From positions 186,001 through 250,000 of the forward strand of contig NZ_NSGF01000006.1 in NCBI RefSeq assembly GCF_002294995.1: 64,000 nucleotides of DNA, in the 5' to 3' direction. Below, piece by piece: positions 1-9,484 of the stretch (the stretch's first letter is position 1; each line of letters opens with the position of its first letter). The notes under the pieces were generated by a model. It was not told the DNA's origin. It made no database searches and was given only the letters and a program-made list of their open reading frames with translations. This DNA is from Mesorhizobium sp. WSM3860 (lineage in GTDB: Bacteria; Pseudomonadota; Alphaproteobacteria; Rhizobiales; Rhizobiaceae). The translations under genes and the position numbers were made by a program.

Positions 1-454
1 AGTCGCCGGCCAGCACCAGCGCTTCCTCGAGCCTCAGCCGCTCTTGTGCCCAGCGCTCTAGCCTCGCCATCCACGACAGCTTGTAGGAAAACTTCCGCTC
101 GTCATCGACTGGGTTGCCGTTCGGCAGATAGAGCGAGGCGACCCGCAGCGCGCCCTTGTCGGTCGAGAAGACGCCTTCGATGAAGCGCGCGTGGTCGTCG
201 GCATCGTCGCCAGGCAAACCGCGATTGACCTCGTCGAAGGGCAGCTTCGACAGGAGAGCGACGCCGTTGAAGCTCTTTTGGCCATTGGTCTCGACATTAT
301 AGCCCAGCGCCTCGATCTCGGCGCGCGGGAACTGGTCGTCGACCGTCTTGATCTCCTGCAGGCACACAATGTCCGGCGCGCTCTCGGTCAGCCAGTGAGT
401 GAGGTTGCCGATGCGGGCGCGAACGCCGTTGATGTTCCAGGTGACGATCTTCAT
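1..454 (-). CDS. xth: Exodeoxyribonuclease III (partial, C-terminus outside window)
   Basis: Hydrolytic AP endonuclease / 3'-5' exonuclease of base-excision repair. About 151 N-terminal residues are visible and the gene runs off the left edge. The N-terminus begins MKIVTWNINGVRAR, the classic exonuclease III opening with the catalytic Asn. It is followed by PDIVCLQEIK with the metal-binding Glu, then the family segments ETNGQKSFNGVALLSK and LRVASLYLPNGNP. The start is the ATG read from 452-454. It follows the stop of the VOC gene by only 7 bases, so erpA, the VOC gene and xth probably form one operon. Family assignment is secure; the C-terminal His/Asp catalytic residues cannot be checked here. 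Confidence 0.93.
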   Translation of the reverse strand, partial: MKIVTWNINGVRARIGNLTHWLTESAPDIVCLQEIKTVDDQFPRAEIEALGYNVETNGQKSFNGVALLSKLPFDEVNRGLPGDDADDHARFIEGVFSTDKGALRVASLYLPNGNPVDDERKFSYKLSWMARLERWAQERLRLEEALVLAGD

Positions 455-461
455 GCGGACC

Positions 462-854
462 TCAATGTTCTTCCGGCGCAAGGCGCTCGACGAGGCCGAT
501 CGTATTGCCTGCCGGATCCTTTAGAAAGGCCATCCATTCGCTTTCCCCCGCCGGGCCGAACCGGCCCTCGGTGTCGCGATGGACCAGCGCCGGCGGCGCG
601 GTGAAAGGAACACCGGCGGCTTTCGCCTCGGCATGGAAAGCCTCGAGGCCGGCAATGTCGAGATAAACGGTGCCGGGGGGCACGCCGTCGCCAAAGAACA
701 GCCGCACGCCGCCCGCGATGATAAAGGCAATGCCCGGCGGATCGTAGCGCGCATGCACGCTCATGCCGAGCACATCGTGCCAGAAAGCAAGCGTTCTATC
801 GAGATCGCGCCCGGCCGACAGCGCGACCTGGCGGACCGCGCCGAGCGCAGGCAT
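462..854 (-). CDS. VOC (glyoxalase/bleomycin-resistance fold) family protein
   Basis: A 130-residue protein with one vicinal-oxygen-chelate module pair. The N-terminal half has DLDRTLAFWHDVLGM and VRLFFGDG. The C-terminal half has WMAFLKDPAGNTIGLVE, the typical end of glyoxalase I-like proteins, with the metal-ligand Glu near the C-terminus. The substrate is unknown: the family covers glyoxalases, dioxygenases and fosfomycin or bleomycin resistance proteins, and nothing visible separates these. It lies 9 bases after erpA and 7 bases before xth on the same strand, which suggests co-transcription with an Fe-S carrier and a DNA repair nuclease. Confidence 0.85.
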   Translation of the reverse strand: MPALGAVRQVALSAGRDLDRTLAFWHDVLGMSVHARYDPPGIAFIIAGGVRLFFGDGVPPGTVYLDIAGLEAFHAEAKAAGVPFTAPPALVHRDTEGRFGPAGESEWMAFLKDPAGNTIGLVERLAPEEH

Positions 855-863
855 GCCGGCCCG

Positions 864-1211
864 CTAGACGGAGAAACTGGTGCCGCAGCCGCAGGAGGCG
901 ACGGCGTTCGGGTTTCGGATCTGGAAGGACTGACCCATCAGGTCGTCGACGAAGTCGATCACCGAGCCGCCCATATAGACCAGCGAGAGGTCGTCGATGA
1001 GGATCGTGGCGCCATCCTTCTCGATGGCCACGTCGTCGTCGTTGCGACTACCGACGAGATCGAACTTATAGGAGAAGCCGGAGCAGCCGCCGCCTTCGAC
1101 GGAAACGCGCAAGGCATTCTTGCCCGGCTCGCCGGACAGAATCCTGGCGATCCGCTTCGCGGCCGCTTCGGTCATTTCGACCTTCATGGCAGTCTTGGCA
1201 TCCGCGCCCAT
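864..1211 (-). CDS. erpA: Iron-sulfur cluster insertion protein (A-type carrier)
   Basis: A-type scaffold/carrier that delivers Fe-S clusters to apoproteins. The 115-residue product has the three invariant cysteines: GGGCSGFSY in the middle and the C-terminal CGCG of [11 protein letters not shown]. The longer reading frame could start at 1289. The start used here is the ATG at 1209-1211 ([18 protein letters not shown]) because an AAGG ribosome-binding site lies 8 bases upstream and the extra residues do not resemble the family. It is divergent from dgt, with about 70 bases between the two starts that must contain both promoters. It could be named erpA or iscA-like; ErpA is the usual alphaproteobacterial assignment in this context. 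Confidence 0.9.
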   Translation of the reverse strand: MGADAKTAMKVEMTEAAAKRIARILSGEPGKNALRVSVEGGGCSGFSYKFDLVGSRNDDDVAIEKDGATILIDDLSLVYMGGSVIDFVDDLMGQSFQIRNPNAVASCGCGTSFSV

Positions 1212-1281
1212 CGGCGTCACCTTGCTTTCGGTTTCCCATGATAGGTATGAAGCGGACGGGGGCAAGTCAACTGGTGGGCGA

Positions 1282-2499
1282 ATGAGCAAGGATGCTCTCG
1301 GCGATATCGGTTTCGGCTACCGGCCGCGCGCCGTTTACGCGAGCGATCCGGCGCGCTCGCGCGGCCGCCTGTTCGATGAGCCGGAAAGCCCGACCCGCAC
1401 GCCATTCCAGCGCGACCGCGACCGCATCATCCATTCCACCGCCTTCCGCCGGCTGAAGCACAAGACGCAGGTGTTCGTTGCGCATGAGGGCGACCACTAC
1501 CGCACCAGGCTGACGCATTCGATCGAGGTGGCGCAGATTGCCCGCGCCCTGGCACGCGCGCTGCGTGGCGATGAGGATCTGGCGGAGGCAGTGGCCTTGG
1601 TGCACGATTTCGGTCACACGCCTTTCGGCCATACCGGCGAGGAGGCGCTGAATGAAAAGATGGCCGGCTGGGGCGGCTTCGACCACAACGCGCAGTCGCT
1701 GCGCGTCGTCACCCGGCTCGAGCGGCGCTACGCCGAGTTCGATGGGTTGAACCTCAGTTGGGAGACGCTGGAAGGGCTGGTCAAGCATAACGGGCCGCTC
1801 ACCGATGCAAGCGGGAAGGGGCTCAAAGGCCCCGTGCCGCAGGCGATCCGCGACTATTGCGAACTGCACGACCTCGAGCTCGACCGCTTCGCCGGCATCG
1901 AGGCGCAGTGTGCCGCGATCGCCGACGATATCGCCTACAACACGCATGACATCGACGACGGCCTGCGCGCCGGCTTGCTGACGCTGGACATGCTGGAAGA
2001 TGTCGGCCTGCCGGGCTCGATCCTGAAGCGCGTGCGCGCCCGCTACCCGCAACTCGATGACGTTCGCACCGGCCACGAGCTGATGCGCCGGCAGATCACG
2101 CTGATGGTGGAGGATGTCATTGCTGCCGCTACCGCCAATATCGAGCGCCTCAAGCCGGACAGCGCCGATGCGGTAAGGGCGGCGGGTGAGACGATGGTCA
2201 CCTTCTCGGCCGAGATGGCGGGAGCCGAAAAGGAACTGAAGGCCTTCCTCTACAAGCATCTCTACCGGCATGCCGAGGTGATGCACGTGCGGGCCGATGC
2301 CGAGCAGATCGTCCGCGACCTGTTCGATGTCTATTTTGCCGACCCGCGCTCCATGCCGGACGGCTGGCGCGAAGGGCTCGACAGGGCGCAGGATCGCATC
2401 AAGGCACGCAGCGTCGCCGATTTCCTGGCCGGCATGACCGATACCTATGCGCTCAAGGAGCACAGGCGATTGTTTGACCATACGCCGGATTTGGGCTAG
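1282..2499 (+). CDS. dgt: Deoxyguanosinetriphosphate triphosphohydrolase-like protein
   Basis: HD-superfamily dNTP triphosphohydrolase, 405 residues, probably releasing triphosphate from dNTPs to control pool balance. HD-domain residues are visible in order: [15 protein letters not shown] (first His), [13 protein letters not shown] (the HD doublet) and [13 protein letters not shown] (the distal Asp). The N-terminus has [20 protein letters not shown], typical of the Dgt-like proteins that precede argS in Rhizobiales. The frame is open from 1120, but the ATG at 1282 ([11 protein letters not shown]) matches the family start. The frame ends about 60 bases before argS and the two are likely co-transcribed. 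Confidence 0.93.
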   Translation: MSKDALGDIGFGYRPRAVYASDPARSRGRLFDEPESPTRTPFQRDRDRIIHSTAFRRLKHKTQVFVAHEGDHYRTRLTHSIEVAQIARALARALRGDEDLAEAVALVHDFGHTPFGHTGEEALNEKMAGWGGFDHNAQSLRVVTRLERRYAEFDGLNLSWETLEGLVKHNGPLTDASGKGLKGPVPQAIRDYCELHDLELDRFAGIEAQCAAIADDIAYNTHDIDDGLRAGLLTLDMLEDVGLPGSILKRVRARYPQLDDVRTGHELMRRQITLMVEDVIAAATANIERLKPDSADAVRAAGETMVTFSAEMAGAEKELKAFLYKHLYRHAEVMHVRADAEQIVRDLFDVYFADPRSMPDGWREGLDRAQDRIKARSVADFLAGMTDTYALKEHRRLFDHTPDLG

Positions 2500-2560
2500 G
2501 GCGAGCCACGATTTTGCCGGCCAAGCCGCCGGTCCCCTCTTAAAGCCCAGAGCATACCCG

Positions 2561-4318
2561 ATGAATATCTTCGCCGATTTCAACGCGCGGATCGTAAAAG
2601 CCGTCGAAGCCCTTGATCTGAAGGACAAGGATGGCGGAGCGCTGGACCTTTCGCGCATCGCGGTCGAGCCGCCGCGCGACGCCAGCCATGGCGACCTTGC
2701 CACCAATGCGGCGATGGTGCTGGCAAAGCCCACAGGTCAGAACCCGCGAGCGCTGGCCGAGAAGCTGACCGAGGCGCTGCGCGGCGATGCCGATATCGCG
2801 TCCGCCGATGTCGCCGGCCCGGGCTTCGTCAATCTTCGGCTGAAGGACGGCTTCTGGCAGGCGCACTTGGCGGTGCTGCTCGGCGAGGGCCGCAACTATG
2901 GCCGCTCCAAGATCGGCGGCGGCCGGAAGGCCAACGTCGAGTATGTCTCGGCCAATCCGACCGGCCCGATGCATGTCGGCCATTGCCGGGGCGCCGTCGT
3001 CGGTGACACTTTAGCGAACCTGATGGCCTTCGCCGGCTACGACGTGACCAAGGAATATGTCATCAACGATGCCGGCTCGCAGATCGACGTGCTTGGACGC
3101 TCGGCCATGCTGCGCTACCGAGAGGCGCTCGGCGAGGCCGCCGGCGACATTCCGCCAGGCCTTTATCCAGGCGACTATCTGATACCCGTCGGCCAGGCGC
3201 TGGCCGAACAGTTCGGCCTCGGCCTGCTGGAGATGCCGGAAGACGAGGCGCTGGCGATCGTCAAGGATCGCACGGTCGACGCGATGATGGCGATGATCCG
3301 CGAGGATCTGGCGCTGCTCAACGTGCATCACGACGTGTTCTTCTCCGAACGCACGCTGCATGCCGACAACGCCAAGAAGATCCGCGCGGCAATCGCCGAC
3401 CTGACGCTGAAGGGCCATATCTACAAGGGCAAGCTGCCGCCGCCGAAAGGCGAGAAGCCGGACGACTGGGAAGACCGCGAGCAGACGCTGTTCCGGTCGA
3501 CCGCGGTCGGCGACGACATGGACCGGGCGCTGGTGAAGTCGGACGGCTCGTTCACCTATTTCGCCGCCGACGTCGCTTATCTCAAGGACAAGGTCGAGCG
3601 CGGCTTCGTCGATCTGATCTATGTGCTCGGCGCCGACCATGGCGGTTACGTCAAGCGGCTCGAAGCGCTGGCGCGGGCGGTCGCCGGCGACACGGTCAAG
3701 CTCACGGTTCTGCTCTGCCAACTGGTGAAGCTGTTCCGCGACGGCGAGCCGGTCCGGATGTCGAAGCGGTCAGGGGATTTCGTCACGCTGCGCGACGTTG
3801 TGGAGGAGGTCGGCCGCGACCCGATCCGCTTCATGATGCTCTACCGCAAGAATGATGCGCCGCTCGATTTCGACTTCGCCAAGGTCACCGAGCAGTCCAA
3901 GGACAATCCGGTGTTCTACGTGCAATACGCTTCCGCGCGCTGCCACTCGGTGTTCCGGCAGGCGAGCGAGCAATTGGCCGAAGCGAATTTCGACCGCAAC
4001 CGTCTTGTGGCCTCGGTTGCGTCGCTGACGGACGAGGGCGAAATCGGCCTGATCCGGAAACTGGCTGAATATCCACGGCTAATCGAATCCGCGGCGCTTG
4101 CGCTGGAGCCGCACCGGCTGGCATTCTATCTCTACGATCTGGCGTCGAGCTTCCACGCACACTGGAATCGGGGCACCGACAATCCAGACTTACGTTTTGT
4201 TAAGGTTAACGACCCACAATTGACGTATGCCAGACTAGGGCTGGTGCAGGCTGTTTCGGATGTTTTGACCTCCGGCCTGACGCTGATAGGAGCCGATGCG
4301 CCTACCGAAATGCGTTAG
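2561..4318 (+). CDS. argS: Arginyl-tRNA synthetase
   Basis: Class Ia synthetase that charges tRNA-Arg; 585 residues, the usual length. The HIGH signature appears as MHVGH in [15 protein letters not shown], and the KMSKS loop as RMSKRSGDF. The N-terminal Add-1 domain begins [18 protein letters not shown], and the C-terminal anticodon-binding helices include [12 protein letters not shown] and [14 protein letters not shown]. The frame is open from 2447; the ATG at 2561 is chosen because it gives the standard family start. It lies between dgt and the SPOR-domain gene on the same strand, a conserved alphaproteobacterial neighbourhood. Confidence 0.97.
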   Translation: MNIFADFNARIVKAVEALDLKDKDGGALDLSRIAVEPPRDASHGDLATNAAMVLAKPTGQNPRALAEKLTEALRGDADIASADVAGPGFVNLRLKDGFWQAHLAVLLGEGRNYGRSKIGGGRKANVEYVSANPTGPMHVGHCRGAVVGDTLANLMAFAGYDVTKEYVINDAGSQIDVLGRSAMLRYREALGEAAGDIPPGLYPGDYLIPVGQALAEQFGLGLLEMPEDEALAIVKDRTVDAMMAMIREDLALLNVHHDVFFSERTLHADNAKKIRAAIADLTLKGHIYKGKLPPPKGEKPDDWEDREQTLFRSTAVGDDMDRALVKSDGSFTYFAADVAYLKDKVERGFVDLIYVLGADHGGYVKRLEALARAVAGDTVKLTVLLCQLVKLFRDGEPVRMSKRSGDFVTLRDVVEEVGRDPIRFMMLYRKNDAPLDFDFAKVTEQSKDNPVFYVQYASARCHSVFRQASEQLAEANFDRNRLVASVASLTDEGEIGLIRKLAEYPRLIESAALALEPHRLAFYLYDLASSFHAHWNRGTDNPDLRFVKVNDPQLTYARLGLVQAVSDVLTSGLTLIGADAPTEMR

Positions 4319-4421
4319 GTTTGACTAAAAAGCCTGTCACCTTTTGCCCACATTGCGCTGGTAAGGGCCAACCCTGCGCGACGTCCATGGCGTCCGACTG
4401 TGTGCGAGTTCGGGAACAATA

Positions 4422-7400
4422 ATGGCAGACAGAACCCAGCTGAAAGTAGCCGCAAGCAATCACATCGCCGACGACGATCCGTTCGCCGAACTGACCCGCA
4501 TCATGGGTTTCGATCCGCGTCAGCCGGTCAGGCCGCAGTCGCCGGCAGCCGCAAAGGCTGCGCCCGCAAACCAGGCTGCCGATGGGGCCGACTTCGACAT
4601 CGACCTCGAAAAGGAGCTGATGGGCGACTTCGACATTTCCGAGGAAAACGAGCCGGTCGCGCAACAGGCTGCCCAGGCTGCGCCGACTTACGCGGCTGCC
4701 AATACTGCTCTCAGCGACGACGAGCTGGCCGCTTCTCTCGAACGGGATTTCGTCTTTGACGACGCGGCGGATCACGCCCATTTTGCTACGCCCCGTGCGC
4801 CGGAGCCGGCCGCGGACACGGCCTTCGACGATGATTTTGACAAGGCGGTCGCGAGTTCGTTGGAAGTCTCGCCCGTGCAGGACGACCTTTCCGTCGACCA
4901 GGAAATGGCGGCCTCATTGGATGAGGACTTCCGGATCGACGAACAGCCCGACACGGACGAGGGCGCCGCCCAGCCTGCGGCTGTCGAGCCTGCTGTCGTT
5001 GAGCCTGCGGCCGAGACGGCGTTCGACGCCGATTTCGACAATGCGGTCCAGATGTCGCTCGAGGACGAGTTGGCCTTCGATGGCCTTGATATCGAGCAGC
5101 CCGAAGGCGCCGACGTGCAGCCGATGGAGGCTCGCGCCGCTGTCGACCAGCCGATCGCCGCCGAAGATTACGAGAGCCGGTCCGATCAGGCCGAATCCGT
5201 TCAGGCCGCATTCGATCAGCCCCAATTCGATCAGGCCCGGTTTGATCAGGCTCAATTTGATCAGGCCCAATTTGACGAGGCAATGGCTGATGTCGTCATG
5301 GATATCGATCAGCCGCAGGACCTGATCCTGGAACAGGAACTGTCGGTCCATGACGAGCAACCCCCGGCCGTCGAGGCGCCCGTCGAGGCCGAGCATTTCG
5401 CCGCCGATCCCGAGCCCGCCTTCGATCCCGAACCCGGTCACGGAGCTGCAGCCGATCAGGTCTTCGAAGACGATTTCGAGCTCAGCTTCCGTGACGCGCT
5501 TGCCGAGGAGCCGAAAGCTCCGTCTGTCGATCCTGAACCAGTCGCCGGTCACGAGGCCGCGGCCGAAGAGGTCTTCGAAGACGATTTTGAACTCAATTTC
5601 GACAACGTGCTGTCCGGGGAACCGGAAGCGCCGGCCGCCGAGCCCGTCGCCGCGGCGGAGCCGTCATTCGCGGAGCCTGCTCCGGCTGTATCGGCACCGG
5701 TTCCGCCGGTTGCGGCAGTCGAGCCGGCTAAGCCGGCCGCAGGCGAGCGCAGCCTGGAAGACGAACTCAATGCGCTGCTTGGCGCCATGACGGCGCGATC
5801 CATTCCGGTTGCGCCGGCCCCGGTTGCTTCCATTCCGGCCGCCGCTCTGGCGCCGCGGCCGGTCGTTCAGCCGGCCGGCCACACCGACCAGAAGGCAGGC
5901 GTGGCCGATGAGCTCGATTGGGATCTCGACGCACGCAACGAGCCCGCGTACGGGACGCAGATCGCCCAGTCCGCCGATGCCGATCTCGATACGCTGCTCG
6001 CCGGTGAACTCGACCGGCAGAGCTTCGAAGGCGCGGCTTCCGAACAGGATGCCGAACCCAGCATCGATTTCGATGACGAGGCTTTCGATGCCGCCTTCGC
6101 CAAGGGCATCGAGATGGACGCGCCGGTCGCGCCCGCCGAACCGTCCAAGTCGTGGAGCCGCGTGACCCCGGTCGCAGCGCCGGTGCAGGCCTCTTATGCC
6201 GCGCAGCCCGCGGCTACGGCGCCGCAAACCGCGGCTCCTGCCTACGAACCGGTGAAGGATTATTCCTCTTACGCCAAGCCGGCGCCGCAGATGTCGGCGC
6301 CTGCCTATCGTGAGGAGCCGGCGAAGGACTATTCCGCTTACGCCAAGCCGGCCTCGGCGCCGCAGATGTCGGCGCCTGCCTATGGTGAGGAGCCGGCGAG
6401 GGACTATTCCGCCTACGCCAAGCCAGCCGCGGCGCCGCAGTCTCGCCAGCAGGAGGAAATGCCCGATGTCGAGACGGTCGACGTGCCGGAGCGCGTGGTA
6501 GCGTTGGCCGACGACCTCGACATTCCGGAGCTCAGCTTCGAGGAGGATCAGCCTGCGGCGCCTGCCTATGACGATCTCGATGCCGAGTTTGCCGGCCTGC
6601 TTAGCGAGATGAACGCAACCGAGATCGCTCACGCGCCTGTGCAAAGCCGGGGCTATGAGGATGACTCCCACAATGCCGGATTCAAGGCTGGCTACGACCG
6701 CCGGGAACTGCGGGCCGAGACGGCCGCTGCACCGGCGCCCCTGTCCTATGCCGCAGCTGCAAGCCAATTCGATGCAGACGATTTGCCCGGCAGCCGGCCG
6801 GTCTCGCAGGGGGCCGACTTCGCCGTCGACGAGCTTGACTACGATCCTGAGCTCGACGAGGCGATGACTGTGCCGGGCTTTGCCGAGCGCGAAGCTGCGA
6901 AGCCGCGAAGCCGTGGCATGATGCTTGCCGCGCTCGTCGGCGCCGTTGTGGTCGTGGGCGGTCTCGGCGCTCTCGCCTTCTCCTTTGGCGGCAAGGGTGG
7001 CAGCGAAGCGCCCGTGATCGTGAAGGCGGACAATTCGCCGATCAAGGTCAAGCCGCAAAACCCGGGCGGCACGGTGGTGCCGAACCAGGACAACAAGGTC
7101 TATGACGCCGTGGCCAAGGGTGGGGCGGCCAAGCCCGCCGAACCGGCGCAGCAGAAACTGGTGACCAACACCGAGGAACCTATCGACGTGGCCTCGAAGG
7201 AACCGCCGCAGAGCCGGATCGTCGACCTTTCGTCCGACGACAGCGACGCCGCGCCTGGCACCAACTCAGCCGGCAATGCGGCCGCGGCAGCGCCGGTTCC
7301 GGACACAGCAGCTCCGGCCGCCGCAGCGCCGGCACCGGCCGAAGCAGCGCCGGCTCTGGAGGCCGCAGCGCAGGCACCGGACGCAGCAGCGCAGGCACCG

Positions 7401-8207
7401 GACGCAGGAGCGCCGGCACCGGACGCAGGAGCGCCGGCTAACGCTGAGGCCGCCGCCCCCGCAAGCCCACAGCAGGCCGCTCCGGCGCCGAAATCGGAAG
7501 ACCGCATCGCCCAGGTTCTGCAGGAGGCAGACAAGGGGACCAACAACGATGTCGTTGCCGTGGCGCCGCGCAAGGTGAAGACCATGATGGTGAAGCCTGA
7601 CGGCTCGCTGGTTCCGCGCGAGGACCCGGCTCCCGCGCCGCAGGTCGCGGCAACCGAACCAACCGATCCGGCGCCGCAGCACGTCGCTTCCGCCGGACAG
7701 GGCGATGCCCAGCCGACGGGCACCGTCACGCCGGCAACCGATCAGGCTGCCGACCAGGGCGGCGACGACCAGAGCGATGCCGCCAATACCGCCGCGGCAG
7801 CGAAGCCCGCCGCCGCGCCGAAGACCGGAGCCAGGGTCCAGTCCGCCAACACGCCGGCGAAGGTGCCTGTGGCGCCGCCGCGTCCGTCCGATCAGCCGGT
7901 CGATATCGTCGGCGAGGTCAAGCCCGACCAGGTCGCCTCCATCGATCCGGCGGCGGCAGGCGGCGGCTCGTGGTCGATGCAGATCGCTTCGCAGCCGACG
8001 GTTGAAAGCGCCCAGTCCACCTACCAGGACCTGCAGCGCCGTTACGGCAGCGTGCTTGCCGGACGCACAGCCAACATCGTCAAGGCGCAGATCGCCGGCA
8101 AGGGCACTTTCTACCGCGTCCGGGTTCCAGCCCAGTCGCGCAACGACGCGATCAATCTGTGCACCAACTACAAGGCGGCCGGCGGCACCTGCTTCGTGTC
8201 GCGCTGA
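4422..8207 (+). CDS. Large repeat-rich single-pass membrane protein with C-terminal SPOR domain
   Basis: 1261 residues. The first ~830 are an acidic, Ala/Pro/Glu-rich, probably disordered cytoplasmic tail. One membrane segment follows at about 833-855 (MMLAALVGAVVVVGGLGALA), then an Ala/Pro-rich periplasmic linker, and a SPOR domain at about 1181-1261 (SWSMQIASQPTVESAQ to CTNYKAAGGTCFVSR). SPOR domains bind peptidoglycan stripped of stem peptides, so a septal or cell-wall role is likely. The tail has several internal repeats: a 15-base FDQAQ unit (5181-5285), a ~66-base unit around DYSAYAKPA (6240-6440), a 21-base Ala/Pro unit (7360-7440), and at least six acidic FDDDF/FEDDFE motifs followed by hydrophobic residues. 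It sits between argS and nagZ as in other Rhizobiales. Only the SPOR assignment is firm. Confidence 0.9.
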   Translation: MADRTQLKVAASNHIADDDPFAELTRIMGFDPRQPVRPQSPAAAKAAPANQAADGADFDIDLEKELMGDFDISEENEPVAQQAAQAAPTYAAANTALSDDELAASLERDFVFDDAADHAHFATPRAPEPAADTAFDDDFDKAVASSLEVSPVQDDLSVDQEMAASLDEDFRIDEQPDTDEGAAQPAAVEPAVVEPAAETAFDADFDNAVQMSLEDELAFDGLDIEQPEGADVQPMEARAAVDQPIAAEDYESRSDQAESVQAAFDQPQFDQARFDQAQFDQAQFDEAMADVVMDIDQPQDLILEQELSVHDEQPPAVEAPVEAEHFAADPEPAFDPEPGHGAAADQVFEDDFELSFRDALAEEPKAPSVDPEPVAGHEAAAEEVFEDDFELNFDNVLSGEPEAPAAEPVAAAEPSFAEPAPAVSAPVPPVAAVEPAKPAAGERSLEDELNALLGAMTARSIPVAPAPVASIPAAALAPRPVVQPAGHTDQKAGVADELDWDLDARNEPAYGTQIAQSADADLDTLLAGELDRQSFEGAASEQDAEPSIDFDDEAFDAAFAKGIEMDAPVAPAEPSKSWSRVTPVAAPVQASYAAQPAATAPQTAAPAYEPVKDYSSYAKPAPQMSAPAYREEPAKDYSAYAKPASAPQMSAPAYGEEPARDYSAYAKPAAAPQSRQQEEMPDVETVDVPERVVALADDLDIPELSFEEDQPAAPAYDDLDAEFAGLLSEMNATEIAHAPVQSRGYEDDSHNAGFKAGYDRRELRAETAAAPAPLSYAAAASQFDADDLPGSRPVSQGADFAVDELDYDPELDEAMTVPGFAEREAAKPRSRGMMLAALVGAVVVVGGLGALAFSFGGKGGSEAPVIVKADNSPIKVKPQNPGGTVVPNQDNKVYDAVAKGGAAKPAEPAQQKLVTNTEEPIDVASKEPPQSRIVDLSSDDSDAAPGTNSAGNAAAAAPVPDTAAPAAAAPAPAEAAPALEAAAQAPDAAAQAPDAGAPAPDAGAPANAEAAAPASPQQAAPAPKSEDRIAQVLQEADKGTNNDVVAVAPRKVKTMMVKPDGSLVPREDPAPAPQVAATEPTDPAPQHVASAGQGDAQPTGTVTPATDQAADQGGDDQSDAANTAAAAKPAAAPKTGARVQSANTPAKVPVAPPRPSDQPVDIVGEVKPDQVASIDPAAAGGGSWSMQIASQPTVESAQSTYQDLQRRYGSVLAGRTANIVKAQIAGKGTFYRVRVPAQSRNDAINLCTNYKAAGGTCFVSR
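5181..5285 (+). repeat. Seven 15-bp in-frame repeat units inside the SPOR gene
   Basis: Consecutive 15-base units at 5181, 5196, 5211, 5226, 5241, 5256 and 5271. The central four match TTYGATCAGGCCCAA closely; the outer three are diverged. Each encodes five residues of the form FDQAQ. Being in frame and a multiple of three, they can expand or contract without breaking the gene, so strain-to-strain length variation is expected. Confidence 0.9.
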
Positions 8208-8225
8208 CCCATCTCGCACCGTTCA

Positions 8226-8261
8226 AAGCCGGCGCCGTCGCGAGGCCGCGCCGGCTTTTTC
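8226..8261 (+). terminator. Rho-independent terminator after the SPOR gene
   Basis: A perfect 10-bp stem (AAGCCGGCGC at 8226-8235 paired with GCGCCGGCTT at 8248-8257) with a 12-base loop, followed by a run of five T residues. It lies 18 bases after the SPOR gene stop and separates it from nagZ. Confidence 0.85.
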
Positions 8262-8329
8262 GTTGTGGACGGCTATCGGCATTCGTGCGGCAGCGGTCAG
8301 GGGGTGATTCCCTTTGCTTTCGCATTTTT

Positions 8330-8434
8330 TAGAGCGGTTCAGCGCTCGGCGGAATCGCCGAACCCGCGTAACTCCTTGTTTTTACGCAGCTCCGGACGCA
8401 AAACCGTTACACATTCTTCCTGGAATTGCTCTAA
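8330..8434. repeat. Dispersed rhizobial intergenic palindromic repeat
   Basis: A 105-base element bounded by TAGAGC at the left and GCTCTAA at the right, that is, inverted ends. An internal hairpin CGGCGGAATCGCCG is visible, and the right part carries the GTTTTTACGCA...CTCCGGACGCAAAACCG stretch that I recognise as a common intergenic element of Mesorhizobium. It ends 10 bases before the nagZ start, so it could also form part of the nagZ leader. Assignment to a named repeat family is from memory and not checked. Confidence 0.6.
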
Positions 8435-8444
8435 GCTTCGATTC

Positions 8445-9464
8445 ATGACCGAATCAAAATCCATGATCCTCGGCTGTGCCGGGAAATCCCTCACTGAAGA
8501 TGAAATCCGCTTCTACGGCGACGAACGTCCTTGGGGCTTCATCCTGTTCGCGCGCAATGTCGGCGAGACCGAGCAGATCCGCGACCTGGTCGCCTCCATG
8601 CGCGAGAGCGTCGGACGCCCGGATGCCCCGGTCTTCATCGACCAGGAGGGCGGCCGGGTGCAGCGCCTACGGCCGCCGCTGGCGCCGAACTATCCTGCAG
8701 GCGGCGCGCTCGGCGCGCTTTGGCGCGACGATCGCGAGGCGGGCCGCCGCGCCGCGTGGCTGCTCGCGCGGCTTCACGCCTTCGATCTGCTGCGCCACGG
8801 CATCACCGCCGACTGCCTGCCGGTGCTCGACGTCCCTGTCGCGGGCGCCAGCGATGTCATCGGCGCGCGCGCCTACGGGATGGAACCAAATCCGGTGATC
8901 GAGCTTGGCCGGGCTTCGGCCGAGGGCCTGATGTCCGGTGGCGTCCTGCCGGTCATGAAGCATATTCCCGGCCACGGCCGCGCCTTTGCCGATACGCATT
9001 TCGCGCTGCCGACGGTCGACACGCCGCTCGCCGAGTTGCGGCAACATGATTTCGCCCCGTTCAAGGCGCTCAACCACCTGCCGATGGCGATGACGGCGCA
9101 TGTCGTCTACAGCGCGATCGACCCGGACAATCCGGCGACGACCTCGGCCAGGGTCGTCAACGAGGTGATCCGTGGCGAGATCGGCTTCGACGGGCTCCTG
9201 ATGAGCGACGACACCTCGATGAAGGCACTTTCTGGGGATTTCCCGACAAAGGCGGCCGCGATCCTTGCGGCCGGCTGCGATCTCGTCCTTCACTGCAACG
9301 GCGTTTTCGAGGAAATGTCGGGGATCGCGTCGCGTACGACGGTGCTCGAAGGCAAGTCCTTGGCGAGAGCGGAGCGGGCCCTGGCCTATATAAAGGACCG
9401 AGACGTCGCGGACGAAAGCACCATACGCGCGGAATTCGCCACCTATTTCGACGCGGTGGCCTGA
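8445..9464 (+). CDS. nagZ: Beta-N-acetylhexosaminidase (glycoside hydrolase family 3)
   Basis: Cytoplasmic enzyme that removes GlcNAc from anhydro-muropeptides during cell-wall recycling; 339 residues. GH3/NagZ signatures are in order: FIDQEGGRVQRL, VMKHIPGHGRAFADTHFALP (substrate-binding Lys-His and the catalytic His/Asp loop) and LLMSDDTSMKAL (nucleophile Asp). There is no signal peptide, as expected for NagZ. The frame is open from 8265, but the upstream part lies in the repeat. The ATG at 8445 (MTESKSMILGCAGKSL) matches family starts. It is followed 20 bases later by scpA, the standard Rhizobiales order nagZ-scpA-scpB. Confidence 0.94.
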   Translation: MTESKSMILGCAGKSLTEDEIRFYGDERPWGFILFARNVGETEQIRDLVASMRESVGRPDAPVFIDQEGGRVQRLRPPLAPNYPAGGALGALWRDDREAGRRAAWLLARLHAFDLLRHGITADCLPVLDVPVAGASDVIGARAYGMEPNPVIELGRASAEGLMSGGVLPVMKHIPGHGRAFADTHFALPTVDTPLAELRQHDFAPFKALNHLPMAMTAHVVYSAIDPDNPATTSARVVNEVIRGEIGFDGLLMSDDTSMKALSGDFPTKAAAILAAGCDLVLHCNGVFEEMSGIASRTTVLEGKSLARAERALAYIKDRDVADESTIRAEFATYFDAVA

Positions 9465-9484
9465 ACCGAAGGGAACAAAGGCAA

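Noticed and set aside
1267..2733. 488-codon minus-strand frame opposite dgt and argS
   Set aside because: Antisense shadow of two clear housekeeping genes, no family features.
5181..5285. 15-bp array as a minisatellite or regulatory array
   Set aside because: It is in frame in a long coding sequence and encodes a repeated pentapeptide.
5664..7058. 464-codon minus-strand frame inside the SPOR gene
   Set aside because: Produced by the repetitive Ala/Pro-rich tail read in antisense.
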